Source of the DNA: Micromonospora alfalfae
GTDB lineage: Bacteria > Actinomycetota > Actinomycetes > Mycobacteriales > Micromonosporaceae
Direction: 5' to 3'
Length of the DNA stretch: 64,000 bases
Assembly (NCBI RefSeq): GCF_022230925.1
Contig: NZ_JAKKFH010000012.1
Location: forward strand, 62,001 to 126,000
Positions 53,859-62,654 of this stretch are shown in pieces. Position 1 is the stretch's first letter. The number at the start of each line of letters is the position of its first letter. The notes under the pieces were generated by a model, which did no database searches, was not told the DNA's origin, and saw only the letters and a list, made by a program, of their open reading frames with translations. A program made the translations under genes and the position numbers.

Positions 53859-55820
53859 TCAGCCGCGCGTCGGCGGCCCGATCAGTTGCGCCTCGATCGG
53901 AGTGGGGGAGAGCAGTGCCCAGCGCAGCGCCCGCCGGTTGACCACCGCCACCATGTCCTCCCGGATCCGGGTCAGCCACTCGGCCGAGCCGCCCAGCCCC
54001 AGCGCGGCTCCGGCCAGGGTGGCCTCGGCGGAGGACAGTGGCTGAAGCAACGCCAGGTCGGCGCGGCTCAACGCGTCCACATCGGCCGGGGTCAGCTCGT
54101 CGCGTACCACAAGCGTGGCCCGCCACGGCGGGCCCGGCGCGGCCTCGGCAGCCACCGGCCCGGCGTCGACGATCAGAAGCAACGGACGCAGCGCGGTGCC
54201 CACCCCGTCGGCGACCGCCCGACCGGGAGGGAGCAGCGGGATCGTGCCGCCCGGCGCGCCAACCCCTCGGATGAACGGTTCCCAGGCGCGTGGCCGGGCG
54301 GTCTGCACCACCACCAGGGCGCCGAGTGCCAGGGCGCGCAGGGCCACCAGCTGGGCCGCCCGTACCCCGCCGACCAGCAGGACGCGGGTGCTCTCCGGCC
54401 GGAACAGTCGCACGGTTACGGCGCGGCCGTGCCGGTTGGTGCCGACCATCATTCCCGCGTCGCCCACTGACAGCTCCCAGTCGTCCACGGCCGGGCCGGG
54501 TCGCGCCCCGGCCGCCGGTGGGCGGGGCTGCGCCCCGGGCGCCGCCAGCGCCAACGGCAGCGTGGCGGCCAGCCCGCTCAGGTGGGCGCCGTCGAGTCGT
54601 CGTAGCTTTCCGCCAAGGTCGGTCACCAGGCGGACCAGCGCCTCGCTGGCAGCCGCCAACTCGGCCGTCGTCCCGGCGGCCAGGCGTACGGTCAGCTCCG
54701 TCGGCACTCCGCCGGCCGCCGCCGGACCCGACGACGTCGACATCGTCGGCGACGGGCCTGAGCAGATCGACACCGTCGTGGCCGTCGCCGGCAGCGCGAG
54801 CAGGCGGGGCACCAGCCGACGTCCAGCCACAGCGCCCGCGTCGGGCCAGTGGAGCAGGCGGAAGGTGGCCTGGACGAGAGTGCCGGACCGGATCGCCGGC
54901 CAGGACTCCCGGACCGGCTCGCCCTCGTGGTGGGCCAGCTCACCCAGGACGCGCAGCGCCGCCGGCACCCCGAGCGGCCGCGCGGCCAACGGCCCGAGCC
55001 GGCGGACGATCCGGCGGACCGTGCCGGAGAGGACCCGGCGCAGGTCCTCCTCGGACCAACCGTTCATCCGCAGCACCCGGACCGCCACCACCGCCCGCTC
55101 GCGCCCGGCGAGCCGCCCGTCGGTGAGCTGCCGGTACGACGTGCCGACAGTGCCACCGGCGCTCGGCACCGGCGCCGGCGCACCGGCGAGCAGCAGTTGG
55201 ACCAGCAGCGGGGGTTGGTCCGGACCGGTCGGGGGGAGCAACGCGGCCGGGGCGGGGATCGCCTGGGACACGTCGCCCAGCAGGTCGCCGGGGTCGCCGA
55301 GCTCCAGGAGCGCGACCATGCCGGTGGTGTCCTCCAGGACGGCCGCCGGCCCGCCGGTCAACTCGGTCGAGCGGACCACGGTGCCCGGGGCGACCAGGTC
55401 GAGCAGTTCGGCCGCGTCGGCCGGCCCGGTCAACCCCCGCCGACGGCTGAGGTGCCCGATGGCGATGCCCAGCCACTCGAACAGCCACCGCCCCCGCACC
55501 GGCACCCAGGCGGCGGCCACCAGCAGCACGGCCACCAGCACGGCCGCCGCGACGACCGGTGCGGGTCGGCCGAGGGCGACGAGCACGAGCGCCGCAGCGA
55601 CCTGTGCGGTGACCAGTTGGCCGGCTCGCACTCCGGCAGCCGCACGACGGCTGAGGGCGACCCAGTGGGCCGTCGACGAACGGCGACGGGGGGTGCGCTG
55701 ATCGGCAGGCCCCGGACTGCGGTCGGTGGATCGGCCGGGCCCGCCCAACAGTGGGAAGGCACCTGCCTCGGACCCGACCGGGGTCGGTGGGTGCGGCCCT
55801 CCGGTGGTGATCGCCGGCAC
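53859..55820 (-). CDS. eccE: Type VII secretion protein EccE
   Basis: A 653-residue protein with two N-terminal membrane helices (VTAQVAAALVLVALGRPAPVVAAAVLVAVLLVAAAWV region) and a long cytoplasmic part, the layout of actinobacterial EccE, a peripheral component of the ESX secretion ring. The LLELGDPGDLLGDVSQAIP and WELSVGDAGMMVGTNRHGRAV regions resemble EccE of Micromonosporaceae from memory. GTG 55820 was chosen because GGAGG precedes it; a longer frame to 55940 has no support. Core parts EccB, EccC and EccD are not in the window. Confidence 0.75.
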   Translation of the reverse strand: MPAITTGGPHPPTPVGSEAGAFPLLGGPGRSTDRSPGPADQRTPRRRSSTAHWVALSRRAAAGVRAGQLVTAQVAAALVLVALGRPAPVVAAAVLVAVLLVAAAWVPVRGRWLFEWLGIAIGHLSRRRGLTGPADAAELLDLVAPGTVVRSTELTGGPAAVLEDTTGMVALLELGDPGDLLGDVSQAIPAPAALLPPTGPDQPPLLVQLLLAGAPAPVPSAGGTVGTSYRQLTDGRLAGRERAVVAVRVLRMNGWSEEDLRRVLSGTVRRIVRRLGPLAARPLGVPAALRVLGELAHHEGEPVRESWPAIRSGTLVQATFRLLHWPDAGAVAGRRLVPRLLALPATATTVSICSGPSPTMSTSSGPAAAGGVPTELTVRLAAGTTAELAAASEALVRLVTDLGGKLRRLDGAHLSGLAATLPLALAAPGAQPRPPAAGARPGPAVDDWELSVGDAGMMVGTNRHGRAVTVRLFRPESTRVLLVGGVRAAQLVALRALALGALVVVQTARPRAWEPFIRGVGAPGGTIPLLPPGRAVADGVGTALRPLLLIVDAGPVAAEAAPGPPWRATLVVRDELTPADVDALSRADLALLQPLSSAEATLAGAALGLGGSAEWLTRIREDMVAVVNRRALRWALLSPTPIEAQLIGPPTRG

Positions 55821-56112
55821 CGTGCCTCCTCGACCAGTGGGGACCGGGTCGGGCGGCCGTCCGCCCTCCGGCGGCCCGTCACGCGCCGCGACGTGGCTGC
55901 GGCACATCGTAAGCGACCGATGGCCGCCTCGGTTGTCCACAGGGGAAGCCGGCGGGGTAGCAGAACCGCTACGAGGTCGCTACCGTCAGCCACGAAGTCC
56001 TTCGCTGACCCGGGTCTCAGTGCTCGACGACCGGGCCAAGCGACGACGCGTCGCCCCGGGGGGTGGGCGCGTCGACGGCCAGGTGCGATCCGAGAGACGA
56101 GGTGACGTCCGG

Positions 56113-56433
56113 ATGTCCCAAACCAAGGCAGAAGCAGCTGTGATGCAGCAGACTGCCGCGAAGTTCGAGCAGGTGGACCAGTCGTTGCAGTCCATGCTGA
56201 CCGGCCTGCTGGCCGAGCTGGAGGTGTTGCAGCAGGCCTGGCGTGGCGCTGGTGGCCGGTCGTTCGAGCAGGTCAAGCAGCAGTGGTCACAGGACCAGGC
56301 GGCGCTGCACCGCGCGCTGCGCGAGACCGCCGGTGCGATCCGCACCGCCGGTCGGCAGTACCACGCGTCCGACGACGAGGTGGCCAGCCGGGTGGCCGGC
56401 ACCAACCGCGGCGGCATCCAGTTGCCGCTCTGA
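56113..56433 (+). CDS. WXG100 family type VII secretion target (CFP-10/EsxB-like)
   Basis: A 106-residue helical-hairpin protein. The turn motif WRG is in LQQAWRGAGGRSFEQVKQQW, flanked by two amphipathic helices, and the C-terminal ...ASDDEVASRVAGTN includes a YxxxD/E-like secretion motif (YHASD). It should be secreted by the ESX system, as a dimer with the second WXG100 protein 21 bp downstream. ATG chosen by homology; the ribosome-binding site is weak. Confidence 0.88.
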   Translation: MSQTKAEAAVMQQTAAKFEQVDQSLQSMLTGLLAELEVLQQAWRGAGGRSFEQVKQQWSQDQAALHRALRETAGAIRTAGRQYHASDDEVASRVAGTNRGGIQLPL

Positions 56434-56454
56434 TCCCGCTGGGGAGGGAATCCG

Positions 56455-56748
56455 ATGGACCATGGTGTGCTGGTCGTCAACTTCGCCGCGCTGCAGCAGG
56501 CCGGCGCTGACATTCAGAAGGCGTTGAACACCCTCGACGCGCAACTCGGCCAACTCGAACGCGACGCCGCCCCGCTGGTGGCGAGCTGGACGGGCGACGC
56601 GCGGCAGGCCTACGAGCAGCGGCAGGCGCGGTGGCGTTCGGCCTCGCAGGACCTGCAGGGGATGTTGCGTGACATCAGGTTGGCGGTGAACGACTCCGCC
56701 ACCGACTACCTGGACACCGAGAAGAAGAACACCGGGCTGTTCCAGTGA
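56455..56748 (+). CDS. WXG100 family type VII secretion target (ESAT-6/EsxA-like)
   Basis: A 97-residue helical-hairpin protein with the turn WTG in APLVASWTGDARQAYEQRQ and a second helix ending in DYLDTEKKNTGLF. Length and motif match ESAT-6-like proteins. It is partner to the preceding WXG100 gene. ATG follows GGGGAGGG. Convergent with mycP. Confidence 0.9.
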   Translation: MDHGVLVVNFAALQQAGADIQKALNTLDAQLGQLERDAAPLVASWTGDARQAYEQRQARWRSASQDLQGMLRDIRLAVNDSATDYLDTEKKNTGLFQ

Positions 56749-56832
56749 GCGATGTGGGCCGGGAGCGCTGACCGTGTCCGGGCCAGCGCCCCGCCCGCAG
56801 CCGGTCCACGGTCAGGGCTGCATGCGGGCGGG

Positions 56833-56882
56833 CTCAGGCCGCACGTCGGCGGCCTCAGGCCGTGCGCAGGTGGGCTCAGGCC
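56833..56882. repeat. 21-bp direct repeats at the mycP 3' end
   Basis: CTCAGGCC recurs at 56833, 56854 and 56875, a 21-bp period with partly conserved flanks. The mycP stop lies in the last copy; the other two carry the same stop in the same frame, suggesting duplication of the gene end. Confidence 0.6.
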
Positions 56883-58099
56883 GGGCCGGCCGGGCGCCAG
56901 CGTCGACGGGCGCCCCGGGGCGCCAGCAGGGCGAGCAGCGCCACTGTGACCGCTGTTATGCCGGCCACCGCGCTGATCAGCAGGGCTCGGTCCCGTGCGG
57001 CGGCCCGACGGGCCTGGCGGGCGAGCTGCGTCGGGTCGGCCCGATCGTCGGCGAGAGCGGCGACCGGCCGTGCGCCGGCCGCACGGCCGCCACTGGTCTC
57101 GGTGACCGCCCGGTAGGGGTTCAACACTCCGGCGCCGTACCCGCCGCCCCGGCCCGCGCCCGGAGCTGGATCGGCGGTGGCGATGATCCGCTCCGCCACC
57201 TGGGCGGCGGTCAGCTCCGGCCGGTATTCCCGCAGCAACGCGGCGGTGGCGGCCACGAAGGGCGCCGCGTAGCTGGTGCCTTCGACCCGATGGTGGCCGG
57301 CACCGGGCGCGGCGGTCAGCACCTCGCTGCCCGGAGCCACGAGGTCGACGTACGGGCCGGTCTGCGAGAACGTCGCCCGCCCGCCGTCCGCCCCGATCGC
57401 ACCCACGCCGAGCACCCCGTCGTAGCCGGCGGGGAACGGTCGGGGGTCCCCGCTGTCGTGCAGGTTGCCGGCGGCGGCCACCAGCACCACGTCCCGGTCG
57501 ACCGCGTACCGCACTGCCGAACGGACCTCAGGGTCGTCCGCGTACAGCACCACGGACAGGTTCACCACGTCGGCGTCATTGTCGACGGCCCACCGGATGG
57601 CCCGGGCGAACTCGTCGGCGCTGACCGTACGCCCCGACTCCCGCCCCTGCACCACCTGCTGCTCACTCACCCGCACCGGCAGGATTCGGGCACCCGGTGC
57701 CAGGCCGCGGAACGCGACGTCAGGGCGGGGTGCCGCGGCGATGATGCTCGCCACACCGGTGCCGTGCCCGGCGCAGTCCCGACCGCCGTCCCCGCCGGGG
57801 TCGAGCAGGTCGATGCCGGCCAGCACCCGCCCAGCCAGCTGCGGGTGCACCCGATCCACCCCGGAGTCGACCACCGCGACTGTCACCCCGGCACCGGTGG
57901 CCAGGGGCGCGAGCCGCGCCGGGTCGTACCGTTGCTGTGGCCAGGGCCTGGCCGCGACCGGCCGGACGGGGGCGAGTGCTGTCGCGCAGGCCGGCGCCGC
58001 CCGGAGCCCGGCGGTGGCGGCGACTGTCGGAAGGGCCGGTACGGTCAACAGGCCGACGGTCAGACCTGCGAGGACCGGGCGCGCGATCGATTGGGACAT
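56876..58099 (-). CDS. mycP: Mycosin, type VII secretion-associated subtilisin-like protease
   Basis: A 407-residue membrane-anchored serine protease of ESX systems. The catalytic triad is Asp78 (VAVVDSGVD), His112 (CAGHGTGVAS) and Ser276 (EGTSYAAPF), with oxyanion Asn212. A signal peptide comes first, and a C-terminal membrane helix (LLISAVAGITAVTVALLALLA) and Arg-rich tail last, as in all mycosins. Cysteines near residues 38 and 109 may pair. ATG has GGAGGG at 5 nt. Lies between the WXG100 pair (convergent) and the SseB-type gene (divergent). Confidence 0.92.
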   Translation of the reverse strand: MSQSIARPVLAGLTVGLLTVPALPTVAATAGLRAAPACATALAPVRPVAARPWPQQRYDPARLAPLATGAGVTVAVVDSGVDRVHPQLAGRVLAGIDLLDPGGDGGRDCAGHGTGVASIIAAAPRPDVAFRGLAPGARILPVRVSEQQVVQGRESGRTVSADEFARAIRWAVDNDADVVNLSVVLYADDPEVRSAVRYAVDRDVVLVAAAGNLHDSGDPRPFPAGYDGVLGVGAIGADGGRATFSQTGPYVDLVAPGSEVLTAAPGAGHHRVEGTSYAAPFVAATAALLREYRPELTAAQVAERIIATADPAPGAGRGGGYGAGVLNPYRAVTETSGGRAAGARPVAALADDRADPTQLARQARRAAARDRALLISAVAGITAVTVALLALLAPRGARRRWRPAGPA

Positions 58100-58251
58100 C
58101 GACACCCTCCGTATCGTATCGGCTCCGGAACGGGATGTTATCGCCTCCTCCGGTCCCCGGCTGGCCGCCGCCGGCCAGCCATTGTGATCTTGGTACCACC
58201 TTGTAGGTTGTACGCGATACCTGTGGCCTGTTCTCGGAAGGGGAGGTGGCC

Positions 58252-61155
58252 GTGACCGCATGGGAGCCGGCCACGGAGGCCGAGGTGGCGATGCGCGACG
58301 CGCTGCGCGCCAACGACCAGGAGCTCTACTTCCGGCTCCTGTCCCGCACCGATGTGCTGCTGCCGGTCTCCGCGCCGACGCAGCCCGGCCAGCCACCCGC
58401 CGGATGGGGCACCTGGACCACCGGCGGCCGGACCCACGTCCTGGCCTTCACCTCCGCCGCCGCCCTGCGAGCCTGCCTCGGCGATCACGCCGGCAGCAAC
58501 CGACGCATCCCCTTCGCCGATCTCGCGGCCAGCTGGCCCAACCACGAGTGGTGGCTCGCCGTCAATCCGGGTCTGCCGGTCGAGGGTTACCTGCCGGCGT
58601 GGTTCGTGTCGCAGCTGTCCCGAGGCGACGTGCGACTGCCCGGCCGTGCCATGGGTGCCCGCGCCCGCCTGGAGCGGGCCGAGACGTTGGCGCGCACCCG
58701 GCCCGGCGCGCCACTGCGGGACGCCGCCCCAGCCGCCGGATCGCCCCCCGTGACGGGGGCGGCCCCGTCCGCGCCCGAGAGCGTTCCGCTCGCACCCCGA
58801 AGGCCCGCGCGTAGCCCAGGCCCTCGGGTGGGTGCCCCGCCGGTGCCGGGTCCGGCGCCCCGGCCACCCGCCTCCGCTGAGCCGCCGGTGTCGGGTTGGG
58901 CACCCCGGCCACCCGCTTCCGCTGAGCCGCCGCGCCGACCTGGCGAGGAGGACCTGCCCGCCGCCGGTCAGCGGCACCCGACCGAACCGCCCCGGCCCGC
59001 CCCGGGCAACGGAGCACTGCCCCGCACCGGCCGGCCGTCCCGGTTCACCCCGTTGGCGACCGCCGGCCCCACCGCCGACCAGGCCGTGCCGGGCGTGGGC
59101 TGGCCGACAGGGACCCGGCCGGGCGACGTCGACGGCCCCGCCCCGGGTAACGGCAACGGTGGCCCCCAGGCCGCCCCTCGGCGCTCCTTCTTCGACCCCA
59201 GCCCGGCCCGCGACCCGGCCGCGAGCGGAGGACGCCCCGGTGACCGGGCGGCCCCGCCGACCCGGTTCGGGCGAGGCAGCCAGCCCTTCCCTCGCCGCCG
59301 CCCAGCCGACGCGCCGGCCGACGAGACCGCGACGCGGGCCTTTCCGATGGCGGCGGACCCGGCCGCCACCCAACCGATACGACGGCCGGAGGGCGGCCTC
59401 GGCGCGTCCCGTGGGATGGACGCGCCGCCATCCGGCGAGGAGATCACCCAGCCGCTGCCGCCGCGCCGGCACAACCCGCTGGCCGAGGAGCCCACCCGCG
59501 CGTTCCGGGTGACCGGTGAGCCTCCCCTGACCGGTGCGCGTGGGCGGCCGTCGGCGGAGGAGACGCAGGCGATTCCTCAGGACCGGCCGGGCCGGTTCGA
59601 GCCGACGGAGGATCTGCCGGTGTCCGTCGCGGAACCGGTCTCCGGGCCGCCCGCGCCGCGCCGCGGCTTCACGCCCATCGTCATCGAGGGCACCATCATC
59701 GAGTCCCGCGACCTCACCGACCCGATCGAGAGCAGCGCGCCGGTCGACGCGCCCCGGCGGCCCAGCCCCGCCGAGGCCGCCCCGCCGTTCGGTTCGACGT
59801 CCCCCGGTCCGGGCCTGTTCGGCCCGTCGTCGCCCAGCCCCGCCGAGGCCGCCCCGCCACCGTACGGCTCGACGTCCTCCGACCCGGGCCTGTTCGGTCC
59901 GTCGTCCTTCGGTTCCAGCCCATCCGGGCCCGCGTCGTTCAGCCCCGGTCAGTCCGCCCCGGGCCCGTCCGCCCCGCATCCCGTGACTCCGACGGAGGTC
60001 GGCGCCGTCGGCGGTGGCCTGGGCGATCCGCGCATCGACGACAGTGGCGACGCCCCGCACCGTGACGACCGCGCCAACAGTGCTGTCTCGTCGACCGGAC
60101 CGGCCGTTACGGACCAGGCCGGCGGCGCGAGCGTGATCGCTGACGACGGTCCGCACCCGCCGGCCGACGAGCCGCCGCCGGTCGAGTTCGAGCCGGCCAA
60201 CACGGTCGAGGAGGACCTGCTCAGCGCCGCCGGGTCGGGCAGCACCGACACGTTCCTGTCCACCCTGCTGCTGGCCCGGGTGCTACTGCCGGCGGCACCG
60301 GACTCGGTGCGGGGGAGCCGCCCCGGGGATCCCGGCTTCGTCTGGCGTACCGGGCAGCTCGACGGCGAGACGTACGTGGTGGTCTACACGTCGTCGGAGC
60401 GCCTTGCCGACCATGTCGAGGGGGACGTCGACACGGTCCGGGTGAAGTTCGCCCAACTGATCCGGCGCTGGCCCGACGAGGACTGGTCGTTCGCCGTCAA
60501 CCCGGGCACGCCGGTGGGTGCCAAGTTGCCGGGCGAGCAGATCGTCGCGTTGGCCAACTGGGCTGCCGAGGTGGGGCTCGGGGACGACCTGGAAGTGGAC
60601 CAGGCGGAAGCGCCGGCCGTTGCCGAACCCGCCGCCCGTCCCCGGTACGCCCCCGCAGCGGTCGACCCGACCCGGCCGACGGTCATGCAGAAGGCGATCG
60701 CCCCCAGCCAGCTCGCGTACTACCTGGATCGTGGGTACGACCGGGTGTCCGGGTTCGTGCACCGGGCCGGTGAGCTGTCCCACCTGACCACACCGGCTCA
60801 GCTGCACGACGCGCTGGGCCTCAGCTACCCCGGCTCGCCGTTCGCACCGGACGCCGAGGAGATCTACGTGCTGCGCTGGCCGGCGCACCGGCCGAGCCTC
60901 TACCGCATCCCGTACGGCGGTCAGAACGAGCCGGCGATGCGGGCCATGGAGGGCTGGGTCATCGAACGCCCGCCGTTCCGGGGCAACGGCTTCGCCCCGG
61001 GTGAGAGCAGCGACGTGGTGGCGGAGTTCAAGGTGGACAGCGCGCGGCTGCCGCACGGCGCCCAACTCTGGCGCATCGGCGCGGACGGCAGCGAGCGGGT
61101 GGTCGCGGAGCTGGACACCGACTCGGTCACCTGGCGACGGGTCGGGGAGGCGTGA
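58252..61155 (+). CDS. Long SseB-domain protein with Pro-rich linker
   Basis: A 967-residue protein. Residues ~1-150 form a first SseB-like domain (LRANDQELYFRLLSRTDVLLPV, WWLAVNPGLPVEGYLP). Then come ~500 residues of Pro/Ala/Arg-rich low complexity with short direct repeats (SPAEAAPP...GSTS..PGLFGPSS). A second SseB domain follows (~645-790: EEDLLSAAGSGSTDTFLSTLLLARVLLPA, SFAVNPGTPVGAKLPGEQI in part), and last an unrecognised ~165-residue domain starting AYYLDRGYDRVSGFVHRAGEL. SseB proteins often neighbour ESX genes in actinomycetes. GTG 58252 has GGGGAGG at 5 nt. The linker may be surface-exposed or disordered. Confidence 0.75.
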   Translation: MTAWEPATEAEVAMRDALRANDQELYFRLLSRTDVLLPVSAPTQPGQPPAGWGTWTTGGRTHVLAFTSAAALRACLGDHAGSNRRIPFADLAASWPNHEWWLAVNPGLPVEGYLPAWFVSQLSRGDVRLPGRAMGARARLERAETLARTRPGAPLRDAAPAAGSPPVTGAAPSAPESVPLAPRRPARSPGPRVGAPPVPGPAPRPPASAEPPVSGWAPRPPASAEPPRRPGEEDLPAAGQRHPTEPPRPAPGNGALPRTGRPSRFTPLATAGPTADQAVPGVGWPTGTRPGDVDGPAPGNGNGGPQAAPRRSFFDPSPARDPAASGGRPGDRAAPPTRFGRGSQPFPRRRPADAPADETATRAFPMAADPAATQPIRRPEGGLGASRGMDAPPSGEEITQPLPPRRHNPLAEEPTRAFRVTGEPPLTGARGRPSAEETQAIPQDRPGRFEPTEDLPVSVAEPVSGPPAPRRGFTPIVIEGTIIESRDLTDPIESSAPVDAPRRPSPAEAAPPFGSTSPGPGLFGPSSPSPAEAAPPPYGSTSSDPGLFGPSSFGSSPSGPASFSPGQSAPGPSAPHPVTPTEVGAVGGGLGDPRIDDSGDAPHRDDRANSAVSSTGPAVTDQAGGASVIADDGPHPPADEPPPVEFEPANTVEEDLLSAAGSGSTDTFLSTLLLARVLLPAAPDSVRGSRPGDPGFVWRTGQLDGETYVVVYTSSERLADHVEGDVDTVRVKFAQLIRRWPDEDWSFAVNPGTPVGAKLPGEQIVALANWAAEVGLGDDLEVDQAEAPAVAEPAARPRYAPAAVDPTRPTVMQKAIAPSQLAYYLDRGYDRVSGFVHRAGELSHLTTPAQLHDALGLSYPGSPFAPDAEEIYVLRWPAHRPSLYRIPYGGQNEPAMRAMEGWVIERPPFRGNGFAPGESSDVVAEFKVDSARLPHGAQLWRIGADGSERVVAELDTDSVTWRRVGEA

Positions 61156-61517
61156 TGCGCGACGGTTACGTGGCCCGTTGGCAGGGCCGGGAGTACCAGG
61201 CCAGCCCGGATGGCGACGACATCCGCCTCTACCAGCCCGAGCCGGGCGAGGGTTTCGAGGAGGTCCGCGCGGGCCGCTACGTCCGGGTGCTGCCGGCGAG
61301 CGAGATCGAGGACCTGGCGTACGTGCGGACCACCTGCACCTGGAAGGGGCAGCCGTTCATAGTGCTCGGCGAGCACGACGCCTGGCTGCGGGTGGAGTAC
61401 ACAGGTGGCCGGTGGCCGGTGGCCGAGGCGATGCGGCTGGAGGTCTTCGACTTCGGCGTCTACCAGGGCTGGGCGCCCGCTGCCGAGGTCACCGACCTGC
61501 GGGAGCAGCGGGTCTGA
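61155..61517 (+). CDS. Small hypothetical partner of the SseB-domain protein
   Basis: A 120-residue soluble protein, mainly beta by appearance (YVARWQGREYQASPDGDDIRLYQP, YVRVLPASEI, FIVLGEHDAWLRVEYTGG). No known family was recognised. ATG overlaps the upstream TGA by one base, with GGGGAGG ahead; a GTG three bases earlier is possible. Tight coupling suggests that it acts with the SseB-type protein, for example as its binding partner or immunity-like protein; this is speculative. Confidence 0.65.
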   Translation: MRDGYVARWQGREYQASPDGDDIRLYQPEPGEGFEEVRAGRYVRVLPASEIEDLAYVRTTCTWKGQPFIVLGEHDAWLRVEYTGGRWPVAEAMRLEVFDFGVYQGWAPAAEVTDLREQRV

Positions 61518-61521
61518 CCGG

Positions 61522-62454
61522 TCAGGTCTTCGCCCACCGCAGGATTTCGCCGAGCACCAACTCCGGTGCCTCCAGGTGCGGGAAGTGCCCCACCCCGTCG
61601 AGCAGTCGCCACTCGTAGGGGGCGACGACGTACCGGCCGGAACCCAGGGCGGTGCGGGGCAGGGAGGCGGTGTCCAGGGCGCCGTGCAGTTGCAGCGTCG
61701 GGGTGGACAGTGGCTTCTGCATCAGACGGACGAACCGGTAGCCGTGCAGTCGCAGCAGCGAGCGGAACGCCCACCGGTAACCCTCCAGCGCGCAGAACGC
61801 GGCCTGCGGGATGCACATCGCCTCCCGGCACCGCTCGGCGTACGCCTCGAAGTCCGGCCCGGCCACCCACTGTGGGCCGCCCCAGCGGCGCACGATCTCG
61901 CCGACGGCCGCCGCGCCATCGCGGGTCAGGACGTGCTCGTAGCGGGGTAGCTGGAACTTCAACGCCGGAGTGGAGGCGGTGAACTGCCCGCGCGGGTCGG
62001 CGAAGATGGCGGCGCGCAGTCGCAGCGGGTGCGGTGCCCCCAGCACCACGAGTCGGCGGACCAGTGACGGGTGGAACGAGGCCACCGTCCAGGCCACCAT
62101 GCCACCGAGGCCGCTGCCGACGATCGTCGCGGACCGTTCACCGAGCGCGCGGATCAGCCCGGCGATGTCGGCGGCGAGGGTGTAGCCGTCGTACCCCCGG
62201 GGTGGTTTGTCGCTGGCCCCGTAGCCGCGCAGGTCGACGGCGACCGCCCGGAAGCCGGCGTCGGCGACCGCCGGCAGCATCTGGTGCCAGGCCCACCAGT
62301 GCTCCGGGAAGCCGTGCAGGAACAGCACCATCGGCCCGGTGCCGCCCTCGACCACGTGGAACCGGCTGCCGTTGGCGCCGACGAAACGGTGCGTCCACGG
62401 CCCCTCGGTGAGGACACAGGACTCGTCGACGGCCCCGCCGCGCTGGTCGGTCAT
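61522..62454 (-). CDS. Alpha/beta-hydrolase fold protein lacking the usual nucleophile
   Basis: A 310-residue protein of the epoxide hydrolase/dehalogenase branch. LFLHGFPEHWWAWHQMLP is the oxyanion HGxP motif, and VAVDLRGYGASDKPP is the next landmark. Acid (ALD near residue 270) and His (GVGHFPHLE) are present. The nucleophile elbow, usually GHDxGG, reads GSGLGG (113-118), putting Gly at position 115, so classical hydrolysis is doubtful. ATG lies seven bases after a -10-like TAGGCT (minus strand), suggesting leaderless mRNA. Convergent with the small SseB-partner gene, 4 bp apart. Confidence 0.8.
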   Translation of the reverse strand: MTDQRGGAVDESCVLTEGPWTHRFVGANGSRFHVVEGGTGPMVLFLHGFPEHWWAWHQMLPAVADAGFRAVAVDLRGYGASDKPPRGYDGYTLAADIAGLIRALGERSATIVGSGLGGMVAWTVASFHPSLVRRLVVLGAPHPLRLRAAIFADPRGQFTASTPALKFQLPRYEHVLTRDGAAAVGEIVRRWGGPQWVAGPDFEAYAERCREAMCIPQAAFCALEGYRWAFRSLLRLHGYRFVRLMQKPLSTPTLQLHGALDTASLPRTALGSGRYVVAPYEWRLLDGVGHFPHLEAPELVLGEILRWAKT

Positions 62455-62598
62455 GGCAGACAGCCTAGGACCCGGTTGCCGCAGGCGACCCTGGCGGTCG
62501 CGTTGAACAGGGGAAAGCCCCGGGTTGCCCCGGACCGGGACCAGGGGAACCGGCTCGACCAACTCGGTCCGGGCCACCGGGGAGGTGGCGCAGAAAGG

Positions 62599-62633
62599 GC
62601 GACGCCCGGGCAGGTGACCTGCCCGGGCGTCGC
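62599..62633 (-). terminator. 16-bp perfect hairpin terminator of the M6 peptidase gene
   Basis: GCGACGCCCGGGCAGG pairs perfectly with its complement around a 3-nt loop, about 20 bp after the peptidase stop. On the minus strand it is followed by CCCTTTCT, a modest T-rich tail. Confidence 0.75.
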
Positions 62634-62654
62634 TGGTTGGTGCGGGATCAGTGG

